Part shown: positions 39,953-48,260 of the stretch, piece by piece
How the letters are laid out: each line of letters starts with the position of its first letter
How positions within the stretch are numbered: position 1 is the stretch's first letter
DNA from: Ectothiorhodospira sp. BSL-9
Lineage (GTDB): Bacteria; Pseudomonadota; Gammaproteobacteria; Ectothiorhodospirales; Ectothiorhodospiraceae
Assembly (NCBI RefSeq): GCF_001632845.1
Contig: NZ_CP011994.1
Span: forward strand, 496,001 to 560,000
Direction of reading: 5' to 3'
DNA: 64,000 nt
Notes under the pieces: model-generated
What the model saw: only the letters and a program-made list of their open reading frames with translations
What the model was told of the DNA's origin: nothing
Databases searched by the model: none
Program-made: the position numbers and the translations under genes

Positions 39953-40168
39953 ATGCCTCATGTACGAGTAAAAGAGAACGAACCCTTTGAGGTGGCCCTG
40001 CGCCGCTTCAAGCGTACCTGCGAAAAAGCCGGCGTGCTCACGGAAGTCCGTCGCCGCGAGTTTTACGAAAAACCGACCGAAGTGCGCAAGCGCAAGGCTG
40101 CTGCCGCGGTCAAGCGTCAGATGAAGCGTCTGTCCAAGGAAATCGGTCGTCGCGAACGCCTGTACTAA
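39953..40168 (+). CDS. rpsU: 30S ribosomal protein S21
   Basis: 71 aa, [20 protein letters not shown] and a basic C-terminus RRERLY, full family length. In most relatives it heads the macromolecular synthesis operon with dnaG and rpoD. Here yqeY follows, but dnaG and rpoD do not. A hairpin lies 22 bp after the stop. Confidence 0.98.
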   Translation: MPHVRVKENEPFEVALRRFKRTCEKAGVLTEVRRREFYEKPTEVRKRKAAAAVKRQMKRLSKEIGRRERLY

Positions 40169-40189
40169 GGCCATCCGCACAGATTCCAG

Positions 40190-40218
40190 CCCCGCGCCCG
40201 CCTCCCGTTGGCGCGGGG
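40190..40218 (+). terminator. Hairpin after rpsU
   Basis: CCCCGCGCC at 40190-40198 pairs with GGCGCGGGG at 40210-40218. No T-tract follows, so it may be an attenuator or RNA stability element rather than a full terminator. Confidence 0.45.
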
Positions 40219-40331
40219 TGCCATGACCTGGTCAATGCATCCCTCAGTAGGGCCTCGCCCCTGACCTATTCCCGGTCGTGCGGTCGCCAGCCGGCGAACA
40301 GGTCCAGCGCCGGCCCAGGTAACCGACACCC

Positions 40332-40787
40332 ATGACCCAAGCCGCCCCCCTCAAGACCCGCCTCACCGAAGACACCAAGGCCGCCATGCGCAGCGGCGAC
40401 AAGCCCCGTCTGGGCACCTTGCGACTCATCCAGGCCGCCATCAAGCAACTGGAAGTGGACACCCGCGCGGAACTGGACGACGCCCAGATCCTGGCCGCCC
40501 TGGACAAGATGGTGAAGCAGCGCCGCGAATCCATCAGCCAGTACCAGAACGCCAACCGGGAAGACCTGGCCGCAAAGGAACAGGCCGAACTGGACATCAT
40601 CCAGACCTACCTGCCTCAGCAACTCTCCGAAGACGAGATCCGCGACCACATCGAAGCCGCCATCGCCGACACCGGCGCCGAGTCCCCACGGGACATGGGC
40701 AAGGTGATGGGCGTGCTCAAGCCCAAGCTGCAAGGGCGCGCCGACATGGGGGCCGTGAGTGGACTGGTGAAGGCCAGGCTTTCCTGA
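40332..40787 (+). CDS. GatB/YqeY domain-containing protein
   Basis: 151 aa of the YqeY family, a free-standing homologue of the GatB tail that binds tRNA in amidotransferases. Its cellular role is unclear. Visible: LKTRLTEDTKAAMRSGDKPRLGTLRL, QRRESISQYQNANREDLAAKEQ and the C-terminal ADMGAVSGLVKARL. It is commonly next to rpsU, as here. Confidence 0.92.
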   Translation: MTQAAPLKTRLTEDTKAAMRSGDKPRLGTLRLIQAAIKQLEVDTRAELDDAQILAALDKMVKQRRESISQYQNANREDLAAKEQAELDIIQTYLPQQLSEDEIRDHIEAAIADTGAESPRDMGKVMGVLKPKLQGRADMGAVSGLVKARLS

Positions 40788-40793
40788 GCCCGA

Positions 40794-40862
40794 GTAAAAG
40801 GGGACAGACACCTTTTATGAGCGCGCCGTTGGCGCGCGGAAAAGGTGTCTGTCCCCTTTTAC
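40794..40862. repeat. Palindromic GGGGACAGACACC element, copy 8
   Basis: A 69-bp inverted repeat with GTAAAAGGGG ends and inner arms GCGCGCC/GGCGCGC around GTT. It begins 6 bp after the yqeY stop, in the gap to hemE. Confidence 0.9.
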
Positions 40863-40940
40863 CGCTTTTACCGCCCTACCGCCCTTGACCCACGTCGTCA
40901 TTCAGTCCCGCATCCATATACTCATGCGGCCAACCCTTCG

Positions 40941-40946
40941 TATAAT
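40941..40946 (+). promoter_or_regulatory. -10 element before hemE
   Basis: TATAAT 32 bp before the hemE ATG. No good -35 hexamer is visible at the right spacing. Confidence 0.35.
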
Positions 40947-40977
40947 CGGAGGTTTAACCCCACTGCATTGAGAACTC

Positions 40978-42042
40978 ATGAGCCAACTGAAAAACGACCG
41001 CTTCCTCCGGGCCCTGATGCGCCAGCCGGTGGACACCACCCCCATCTGGATCATGCGCCAGGCGGGCCGCTACCTGCCGGAATACCGCGAAACCCGCGCC
41101 CGCGCCGGTAGCTTCATGGACCTGTGCCAAAACCCGGAGCTGGCCTGCGAAGTGACCATGCAGCCGCTGGATCGCTTCCCGCTGGATGCCGCCATCCTGT
41201 TCTCCGACATCCTCACCATCCCCGACGCCATGGGCCTGGGCCTGTACTTCGCCGAAGGCGAAGGCCCGCGCTTCGAGCGGCCGGTGCAGGACGCCAAGGC
41301 CATCCGCGCCCTGGGCGTGCCCGACCCGGAAGACAAGCTGCGCTATGTGATGGACGCCGTGCGCCTGATCCGCAAGGAACTGGACGGCCGCGTGCCGCTC
41401 ATCGGCTTCTCCGGCAGCCCCTGGACCCTGGCCACCTACATGGTGGAAGGCAGCTCCTCCAAGGACTTCGCCCTCCTCAAGGGCATGCTGTTCGACGACC
41501 CGGACACCCTGCACCACCTGCTGGGCGTGCTGGCCGATACCGTCATTGAATACCTGAACGCCCAGATCGCCGCTGGCGCCCAGGCCGTGATGGTCTTCGA
41601 CACCTGGGGCGGCGCCCTCAGCCCCGAGAACTACCGCAAGTTCTCCCTGCAGTACATGCAGCGCATCGTCAACGGCCTCACCCGTGAAGCCGACGGCCGC
41701 CGCGTGCCCGTGGTGCTGTTCACCAAGGGCGGTGCTCAATGGCTGGAAGACATGGCCGACACCGGCTGCGACGCCCTGGGCCTGGACTGGACAGTGGAAA
41801 TCAGCGAAGCCCGCCAGCGCGTCGGCGACCGCGTGGCCCTGCAGGGCAACATGGACCCGTCCGTGCTGTACGCCTCCCCCGACAAGGTTCGGGAAGAAAC
41901 CAAGAAGATCCTGGCTGGTTTCGGCAAGGGCAGTGGCCACGTGTTCAACCTGGGCCACGGCATCCATCCCAAGATCAACCCCGAGCACGTTGCCGCCATG
42001 GTGGAAACGGTGCATGAGGAAGGTCGGAAGTACCACGACTAA
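40978..42042 (+). CDS. hemE: Uroporphyrinogen decarboxylase
   Basis: 354-aa enzyme of heme synthesis that converts uroporphyrinogen III to coproporphyrinogen III. Signature [20 protein letters not shown] near residues 20-40, [13 protein letters not shown] and [16 protein letters not shown] follow; the catalytic Asp lies in [12 protein letters not shown]. Ends with [19 protein letters not shown], as usual. Confidence 0.97.
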   Translation: MSQLKNDRFLRALMRQPVDTTPIWIMRQAGRYLPEYRETRARAGSFMDLCQNPELACEVTMQPLDRFPLDAAILFSDILTIPDAMGLGLYFAEGEGPRFERPVQDAKAIRALGVPDPEDKLRYVMDAVRLIRKELDGRVPLIGFSGSPWTLATYMVEGSSSKDFALLKGMLFDDPDTLHHLLGVLADTVIEYLNAQIAAGAQAVMVFDTWGGALSPENYRKFSLQYMQRIVNGLTREADGRRVPVVLFTKGGAQWLEDMADTGCDALGLDWTVEISEARQRVGDRVALQGNMDPSVLYASPDKVREETKKILAGFGKGSGHVFNLGHGIHPKINPEHVAAMVETVHEEGRKYHD

Positions 42043-42054
42043 ATAATTATCGTG

Positions 42055-42110
42055 GCGGGGACGGATTTTTGGCTTAATGGGGACGGATTTTAATCCGTCC
42101 CCATTAAGCC
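42055..42110. repeat. Palindrome of the GGGGACGGA subfamily, copy 9
   Basis: 42071-42089 is the exact complement of 42092-42110 (GGCTTAATGGGGACGGATT arms, TT centre). An extra direct GGGGACGGATTTTT unit precedes it. It lies at the hemE 3' end, convergent with the next gene, and resembles 8937-9002. Confidence 0.88.
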
Positions 42111-42119
42111 GCGTCCTCA

Positions 42120-42716
42120 TCAGGCTTCACCCAACAACCGCTCCACCTCCCTCACCCCAGCCCGCCGCATGGGGCGCCCATCCACCGGGCTCGGTGGCGG
42201 CTGACGAATGCCGTCCACGGGGAACACCACCGCATCCACATCCACCCCCTCGGCACCAAACTCGATGCACGGGTAGAACACATGCCCCTGCGCACCCCGC
42301 AGCCGACGCTCGTCACTTCGCCAGGTGACCCCTCTATCCTGTAGATAAAAGATCACCTCCTCCACGCTGTCGGCAAACACATGCAGCGTGAGTTCGTCGC
42401 GCCCGTTCACAATCCCCGCCAGCACCGGCCCCACCAGGCGCGGATTGAAAGGCTCCAGCAACTGCATGGCCTGCACGGCCATCCGCCGCAGGTGCGTGAG
42501 CCGCTGCCGGGACTCATCATCCTCAAACAACCGCTGACGCTCGAACACCGCCTCCTCGATCTCGGTGTTACGGGGCAGATTGCGGGTTTGCCCGGCGCCC
42601 AGACGGTCGGCCGCCTTGCGCTTGGCCAGACGGTAATCCACCACGCCCTCATCCAGGATGATGCGCGCAGCCTCTTCGGCGATCATCTGCCGTACACGGA
42701 TATCGTTGATGGACAT
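42120..42716 (-). CDS. Conserved hypothetical protein
   Basis: A 198-aa soluble protein I do not recognise with certainty. It opens with a helical segment (IRVRQMIAEEAARIILDEGVVDYRLAKRKAADRL), contains LFEDDESRQRLTHLRRMAVQAM, then a mixed alpha/beta half (VFADSVEEVIFYLQDRGVTWRSDERRLR, FYPCIEFGAEGVDVDAVVFP). The second half could be a degenerate nucleotidyltransferase fold, but no catalytic GS-DxD motif is present. No signal peptide or membrane segment. It is bounded by palindromic repeats on both sides, upstream of mrcA on the same strand. Confidence 0.75.
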   Translation of the reverse strand: MSINDIRVRQMIAEEAARIILDEGVVDYRLAKRKAADRLGAGQTRNLPRNTEIEEAVFERQRLFEDDESRQRLTHLRRMAVQAMQLLEPFNPRLVGPVLAGIVNGRDELTLHVFADSVEEVIFYLQDRGVTWRSDERRLRGAQGHVFYPCIEFGAEGVDVDAVVFPVDGIRQPPPSPVDGRPMRRAGVREVERLLGEA

Positions 42717-42734
42717 CGTCGGGCCTCCTGGAGT

Positions 42735-42797
42735 CCGGAAAAGGGGACAGACACCTTTTCCGCCAAAGGCGAAAAAGGTGTCTGTCCCCTTTTCCGG
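42735..42797. repeat. Palindromic GGGGACAGACACC element, copy 10 (short centre)
   Basis: CCGGAAAAGGGGACAGACACC arms with a shorter centre CGCCAAAGGCG in place of the GCGCGCC/GGCGCGC stem. A further CCCCTTTTCCG unit follows. It lies between the conserved hypothetical gene and the mrcA stop. Confidence 0.88.
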
Positions 42798-42810
42798 TCC
42801 CCTTTTCCGC

Positions 42811-45255
42811 TCAAAAAATCTGATCCGGCGTCATATCATCCCGCCTTGGCGTGGAGCCCGAACGCTCCTCCACCCCAAGATGAGGCAACTGATCCTGGGT
42901 GAAGGTTTCAAAGATCGCCCGCTGCGTGCGATGGTCAACCCGCTTCCCGGTGTCCGCATCAATACGCACCGTGACCATGCCCCGAGGCTCCTCCGGCAAC
43001 CGCTCCGGGCGCCCCTCCAGGGCCTTGCCCATGAAATCCACCCACACCGGCAGGGCCGCAGAAGCCCCCGTCTCCCGACGCCCCAGGGAGGAATAGTCAT
43101 CAAACCCCACCCACACCGACGTGACCAGATCGCCGTTGAAGCCACTGAACCAGGCATCCCGCAGATCATTCGTCGTGCCCGTCTTGCCCGCCAGATCATC
43201 CCGACCCAGGGCCGTGGCCCGGCGACCCGTGCCGCTGGTGATCACATCCTGCAGCATGCTCACCATCTGATAGGCATTGGTGGCCGACAGCGTACGCTCG
43301 GCCGGCACGAACTCGGGCGTTCCGGAGGCCGACCCATCCAGGGCCGCCCCCTCCACCGCCACCAGATCCCCATCCGGATGCGCCGGCACCTGGCAAGGCG
43401 GCGGGCACACCCGGCGCGGCACCGTGCGGAACACCACCTCACCATAGGGATCCTCGATACGATCCAGGAACCACGGGTCCACCCGATACCCGCCATTGGC
43501 AAACACCGCAAAGCCCCGGGTCAGCTCCAGCGGCGTCACCGAACCACTGCCCAGGGCCAGGGATAACCCCGACGGATGCCGCGAGCGCTCAAACCCGAAA
43601 TGCCCCAGGAAATCCAGCGTAGGCTCCACCCCCACCTCGTCCAGCAACCGGACGGACACCAGGTTACGGGAGTGGGCCAGGGCCTCCCGCAAGCGCGTGG
43701 GGCCATAGAACCGCCCTGAGTAATTCCGTGGGCGCCAGTCCCCATCCAGGGAAATGTCAGCCACCACCACCGGCGCATCATTAAACACCGAGGCCGGCGA
43801 ATGCCCATGGGCCAGACCCGCCGAATAGATGAACGGCTTGAAGGCCGACCCCGGCTGACGCTCGGCCCGCACCGCCCGATTGAAGTTGCTGCGGAAAAAG
43901 TCGTAACCACCCACCAGGGCACGCACCGCCCCATCTTCCGGGTCCAGGGCCACAATGGCCCCCTCCACCGCCGGCACCTGGGCCAGCGACCAGCCCTCGC
44001 CGCCTTCGCCCCGCATCACCCGGATCACATGCCCCGGGCTCACCACCTGCGACACCCGCTGCGGCGCATTGCCCACCCGCGAGGCATCGATATAGGGCCG
44101 CGCCCACTCCATGGCCGCCAGGTTCAGCTCGATCTCCTCACCCTGCCCCATGTACACCGTGGCGCTGTCGCTGCTCACCTGGGTGACCAAACCAGCCCAG
44201 AGCCCACCCCCGGCACGAGGATAGCCGGCCAGCAGGCGGTCCCGGGCAGCCTCATCCGGGTAGTCATCCAGATCCACCTCGGCCTCAGGCCCCCGATAAC
44301 CATGGCGCCGATCATAGGTCAGCAAGCCCATCCGCAGCGCCCGGATGGCCTCCTCCTGCATGTCCCGATCCAGGGTGGTGTACACCCGATAACCGTCCTC
44401 ATAGGCCGACTCCCCGTACCGGGCCACCATCTCCATGCGCACCATCTCGGCCACGTGCCCCGCGCTCACCTCCACCACCGCCGAATGCAACCGGGCAGTG
44501 ATGGGCGCCTCCCGGGCCACCTGGAAGTCCTCGGTGGAGATATAGCCCAGATCATGCATGCGCCCCAGCACATAATTGCGCCGAGCCATGGCACGACGCG
44601 GATTGGTCACGGGATTGGCCGCCGAAGGCGCCTGGGGCAGGCCCGCGATCATGGCGATCTGCGGCAGCGTGAGCTCATCCAGCGTCTTGCCGTAATAGAT
44701 CTGCGCGGCAGCGCCCACACCATAAGCCCGCTGCCCCATGAAGATCTTGTTCAGATAAAGCTCCAGGATCTCATCCTTGGAAAGCTCCCGCTCGATGCGC
44801 ATGGCCACGAAGATCTCCGTGATCTTGCGCGTGTAAGTCTTGTCCCTATCAAGGAAAAAGTTGCGCGCCACCTGCATGGTGATGGTGCTGCCACCCTGGG
44901 TTTTCTCCCGGGTGGAGATCAGGTTCACGGCAGCCCGGGTCAGGCCGACCACATCCACCCCCGGGTGCTCCTCAAAGCGCTCATCCTCAGCGGCCAGAAA
45001 GGCCAGACGCATGAGCTCCGGCACCTCATCCACCGCCACCGGCTCGCGGCGCTGCTCGCCGTACTCGGCCATCAGCTCGCCATCACGGGTGAACACCCGC
45101 AGCGGCACCTGCAACTGCACATCCCGCAGGCTATCCACCTCCGGCATCTGGGGTGCCACATAAAGATACGCCCCCGCCACCACGAACACGCCCAGGGTGA
45201 GCGCAGCCAGGGCAGCGGAGAGAAAAACGCGCAGGGATACAAGGAAAAATTTCAT
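42811..45255 (-). CDS. mrcA: Penicillin-binding protein 1A
   Basis: 814-aa bifunctional class A PBP for peptidoglycan polymerisation and cross-linking. Membrane anchor VSLRVFLSAALAALTLGVFVVAGAYLYV at the N-terminus. The GT51 domain has the catalytic glutamate in AAEDERFEEHPGVD, with GGSTITMQVARN and RKITEIFVAMRIERELSKDEILELYLN. The transpeptidase domain has SAFK in RQPGSAFKPFIY, SRN, and KTGTTND. An OB-like insert of about 100 residues lies between, as in PBP1a. Divergent from pilM, which is the usual gammaproteobacterial arrangement. Confidence 0.96.
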   Translation of the reverse strand: MKFFLVSLRVFLSAALAALTLGVFVVAGAYLYVAPQMPEVDSLRDVQLQVPLRVFTRDGELMAEYGEQRREPVAVDEVPELMRLAFLAAEDERFEEHPGVDVVGLTRAAVNLISTREKTQGGSTITMQVARNFFLDRDKTYTRKITEIFVAMRIERELSKDEILELYLNKIFMGQRAYGVGAAAQIYYGKTLDELTLPQIAMIAGLPQAPSAANPVTNPRRAMARRNYVLGRMHDLGYISTEDFQVAREAPITARLHSAVVEVSAGHVAEMVRMEMVARYGESAYEDGYRVYTTLDRDMQEEAIRALRMGLLTYDRRHGYRGPEAEVDLDDYPDEAARDRLLAGYPRAGGGLWAGLVTQVSSDSATVYMGQGEEIELNLAAMEWARPYIDASRVGNAPQRVSQVVSPGHVIRVMRGEGGEGWSLAQVPAVEGAIVALDPEDGAVRALVGGYDFFRSNFNRAVRAERQPGSAFKPFIYSAGLAHGHSPASVFNDAPVVVADISLDGDWRPRNYSGRFYGPTRLREALAHSRNLVSVRLLDEVGVEPTLDFLGHFGFERSRHPSGLSLALGSGSVTPLELTRGFAVFANGGYRVDPWFLDRIEDPYGEVVFRTVPRRVCPPPCQVPAHPDGDLVAVEGAALDGSASGTPEFVPAERTLSATNAYQMVSMLQDVITSGTGRRATALGRDDLAGKTGTTNDLRDAWFSGFNGDLVTSVWVGFDDYSSLGRRETGASAALPVWVDFMGKALEGRPERLPEEPRGMVTVRIDADTGKRVDHRTQRAIFETFTQDQLPHLGVEERSGSTPRRDDMTPDQIF

Positions 45256-45441
45256 GAAAAAGGTCCGTCATTGGCATCGGACGGCAGGTCATCCGCCTAA
45301 AACCACCGCCCCTCGGGCACTTACCGAAGGGGGTCGCGTTTTGCAGAAGACTACGGTAGTAATTACCGGGAGTTGGGACTAGTATTTATGAAAAAATATA
45401 AGCTATCCAACCCTCGAGCCGCAATGAGATAAGGGGTTACC

Positions 45442-46503
45442 GTGTTAGGACTCGGCCGCAAAACCCCCGCGCTGATAGGCATCGACATCAGCTCCACCTC
45501 CGTGAAACTGGTGGAACTGGCGGGCTCGCCCGGCAAGCTCCGGGTGGAAGCCTACGCCGTGGAACCACTCCCCGGCAGCGCGGTGGTGGAAAAGAACATA
45601 CAGGAAGTGGAAGCCGTAGGCGAAGCCATCCGCAAGGCCTACAAGCGAACCGGCAGCAAGACGCGCCTTTGCGCGCTGGCCGTGCCGTCATCCGCCGTGA
45701 TCACCAAAACCATCAACATGCCGGCCAACCTCAAGCCGGATGAGATGGAAGGCCAGATCCAGATCGAGGCCGACCAGTACATCCCCTACGCCCTGGAAGA
45801 AGTGAACCTGGATTTCGAGGTCATCGGCCCCACCCCCAAGAACCCCGAAACCGTCGAGGTGCTGCTCTCCGCCTCCCGCAGCGAAAACGTGGACATGCGT
45901 GTCACTGCCGCCGAGATCGGTGGCCTCACCCCCAAGGTGATGGACGTGGAAGCCTACGCCATCGAGCACAGCTACCCGCTGGTCACCGAGCAGATCCCCG
46001 ACCTGGACACCGAACTCCCCGTGGCCGTGGTGGATGTGGGCGCCACCATGACATCCATCAACATCTTCCTCAATGACAGGCTCATCTACACCCGTGAGCA
46101 GTCCTTCGGCGGCAAGCAACTCACCGAAGAGATCATGCGCCGCTACGGCCTCTCCTACGAAGAGGCCGGCCAGGCCAAGAAGGAAGGCGGCCTGCCCGAC
46201 AACTACGTACCCGAGGTCCTGGAACCCTTCAAGGAAACCATGGCCCAGCAGGTGAACCGCTTCCTGCAGTTCTTCTTCGCCGCCAGCCCCCATGATCGGG
46301 TCTCGCACATCCTGCTGGCCGGTGGCTGTGCCGCCATCCCCGGGGTGGACGAAGTCATCGAAGGCCGGGTGAACACCCCCACCAGCATTGCCAACCCCTT
46401 CGGACGCATGGCGCTGCACACCCGCATCAACCCGCAACGCCTGGGCAACGACGCCCCCGCCCTCATGATCGCCGCCGGGCTCGCCTTGAGGAGCTTCGAC
46501 TGA
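45442..46503 (+). CDS. pilM: Type IV pilus inner-membrane platform protein PilM
   Basis: 353-aa actin-like (FtsA-fold) cytoplasmic ATP-binding protein of the pilus alignment complex. LIGIDISSTSVKLVEL at the N-terminus and VAVVDVGATMTSINIF in the middle are phosphate loops; QSFGGKQLTEEIMRRYGLSYEEA is typical. GTG start with AAGGGG upstream. The stop overlaps pilN by one base. Confidence 0.96.
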   Translation: MLGLGRKTPALIGIDISSTSVKLVELAGSPGKLRVEAYAVEPLPGSAVVEKNIQEVEAVGEAIRKAYKRTGSKTRLCALAVPSSAVITKTINMPANLKPDEMEGQIQIEADQYIPYALEEVNLDFEVIGPTPKNPETVEVLLSASRSENVDMRVTAAEIGGLTPKVMDVEAYAIEHSYPLVTEQIPDLDTELPVAVVDVGATMTSINIFLNDRLIYTREQSFGGKQLTEEIMRRYGLSYEEAGQAKKEGGLPDNYVPEVLEPFKETMAQQVNRFLQFFFAASPHDRVSHILLAGGCAAIPGVDEVIEGRVNTPTSIANPFGRMALHTRINPQRLGNDAPALMIAAGLALRSFD

Positions 46504-47075
46504 TGTCCCACATCAACCTACTCCCCTGGCGCGAGCAACGGCGCAGCGAGCAGCAAAAGGAATTCACCGTCATCGCCGCCCTGGTGGCCCTGGGTTGCCT
46601 GATCATCGTCTTTGTCACCCACGTGGCCATCAACGGTCAGATCCAGGCCCAGGAACAGCGCAACAACTTCCTGCAAAACGAGATTCGCATCCTGGACCGA
46701 CAGATCCGCGAGATTCAGGAACTGGAATCCACCCGTCAGGCCCTGGTGGACCGCATGGAAATCATCCAGGAACTCCAGGCCAGCCGCCCCCTGGCCGTGC
46801 GCCTGTTCGACGAACTGGTGAACACCCTGCCCCAGGGCATTTACCTCACCGGCATCACCCAGCGCGACATGGCCCTGGAAATCACCGGCCGGGCCGAATC
46901 CAACGCCCGGGTATCCGCCTTCATGCGCAACCTGGAAGGCTCCCCCTGGTTCAACGACCCCGTGCTCCAGGTCATCGAAACCCGTGAACAGAACGGTGTA
47001 CGCCTGAGCGACTTCCGCCTCACCGTGAGCCAGCGCGACCCCGGCCCGGACAATGACGAGGAGGCCTCGCAATGA
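46503..47075 (+). CDS. pilN: Type IV pilus assembly protein PilN
   Basis: 190-aa protein with the N-terminal motif INLLPWREQRR that binds PilM, then one membrane helix (FTVIAALVALGCLIIVFVTHVAI), a coiled coil and a periplasmic ferredoxin-like domain. Overlaps pilM and pilO. Confidence 0.95.
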   Translation: MSHINLLPWREQRRSEQQKEFTVIAALVALGCLIIVFVTHVAINGQIQAQEQRNNFLQNEIRILDRQIREIQELESTRQALVDRMEIIQELQASRPLAVRLFDELVNTLPQGIYLTGITQRDMALEITGRAESNARVSAFMRNLEGSPWFNDPVLQVIETREQNGVRLSDFRLTVSQRDPGPDNDEEASQ

Positions 47076-47683
47076 AACTGGGCAGCCTGGATCTCAAGGA
47101 CCTCAACGAACTCAACAATGTCGACCTGAAAACCGTAGGCACCGCGCCCCTGGCGGTGCGCGTATTCCTGCTGGTGATCGTGGCCGCCGCCATCCTGGGC
47201 CTGGGCTACTGGTTCGACACCAAAAACCAGCTGGAGCGACTGGAACGCGTCCAGGCGCAGGAGAGCCAGCTGCGACAACAGTTCGAGACCCGCCAGCGCC
47301 GCGCCGCCCTGCTGGACGATTACCGGGCGCAGCTGGAGGAGATGCAACGCAGCTTCGGCACCATGCTGCGGCAGCTGCCCAGCCGCACCGAGATCCCCAA
47401 CCTCCTGGTGGACGTCTCCCAGACCGGCCTCTCCGCCGGCCTGGAGATCGACCTGTTCCGTCCCGAGAACGAACGCCGCCGTGGCTTTTACGCCGAGAAA
47501 CCCATCCGGCTGCGCATGAAGGGCGATTATGAACAGGTGGCCGAGTTCACCAGCGGCGTCGCGGCCCTGCCCCGGATCGTGACCATCCACGACATCACGC
47601 TGCGCCCGGATGGAGACACCTCACGGCTGACCATGGAAGCCACCGCCAAGACCTACCGGTACCTGGATGATGTCGATAACTGA
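47072..47683 (+). CDS. pilO: Type IV pilus assembly protein PilO
   Basis: 203-aa partner of PilN: short cytoplasmic start, membrane helix (VRVFLLVIVAAAILGLGYWF), coiled coil (QLERLERVQAQESQLRQQFE) and a periplasmic domain with QTGLSAGLEIDLFRP. Overlaps pilN by 4 bp and pilP by about 15 bp. Confidence 0.95.
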   Translation: MKLGSLDLKDLNELNNVDLKTVGTAPLAVRVFLLVIVAAAILGLGYWFDTKNQLERLERVQAQESQLRQQFETRQRRAALLDDYRAQLEEMQRSFGTMLRQLPSRTEIPNLLVDVSQTGLSAGLEIDLFRPENERRRGFYAEKPIRLRMKGDYEQVAEFTSGVAALPRIVTIHDITLRPDGDTSRLTMEATAKTYRYLDDVDN

Positions 47684-48241
47684 TCCCGCACACCGCACGC
47701 CCGACCACCCCCGGGCCAGGCGCCTTCGCCCGGGCTGGCTGCTTGCTGCCCTGGCAACCGCCCTGTTGATGGCCGGCTGCGGCGGCGACATCTCCGACCT
47801 GGAACGCTACGTGGAGCGCACCAAACAGCGCCCCGGCGGCGAGATCGAACCCATCCCGGAAATCCCCCCCAGGAAACCTTCATCTACCCGGGCCACGAGC
47901 GTGATCCCTTCGACCGCTCCGTGATCGCCGTCCGGGTAACCGAGGACGTGGGCCCGGAAAGCGATGTCACCATCGACCCCGACCGCCCCCCGGAATTCCT
48001 GGAACAGTACCCCCTGGACAGCCTGCGCATGGTGGGCACCATGGAGCAGGACAACGTGCAATGGGCCCTGATCCGCACCCCGGAACGCAACATCCAGCGC
48101 GTGCGTGAAGGCAACTACATGGGCCAGAATCACGGACGCATCGACCAGATCACGGACACGCGCATCGCAATCACCGAGATCGTGCCCGACGGCTTCGGCG
48201 GCTACCAGGAGCGGGAAAGCTCCGTCGCGCTCACAGAATAA
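47667..48241 (+). CDS. pilP: Type IV pilus lipoprotein PilP (frameshifted as read)
   Basis: Inner-membrane lipoprotein linking PilNO to PilQ. Signal with lipobox LLMAGC, then DLERYVERTKQRPGGEIEPIPEI. The frame then breaks at a C7 run (47864-47870); adding one C continues as QETFIYPGHERDPFDRSVIAVR, matching PilP, into the C-terminal HM-crescent domain (LDSLRMVGTMEQDNVQWALI). Total length of 575 bases is one short of a multiple of three. Most likely a sequencing error; if real, PilP would lose its PilQ-binding domain. Confidence 0.9.
47864..47870 (+). other. C7 homopolymer at the pilP frameshift
   Basis: Seven C bases where eight restore one reading frame for PilP. Same direction of error as the C run in ftsY. 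Confidence 0.88.
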
Positions 48242-48260
48242 GGTAACGAGGACACACCCC

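Noticed and set aside
8937-42797. CRISPR array
   Set aside because: The palindromes are single copies kilobases apart between genes, not regularly spaced repeats with spacers, and no cas gene is present.
43801-45300. A 499-codon plus-strand frame opposite mrcA
   Set aside because: Shadow of mrcA with His/Arg-rich content and no ribosome site.
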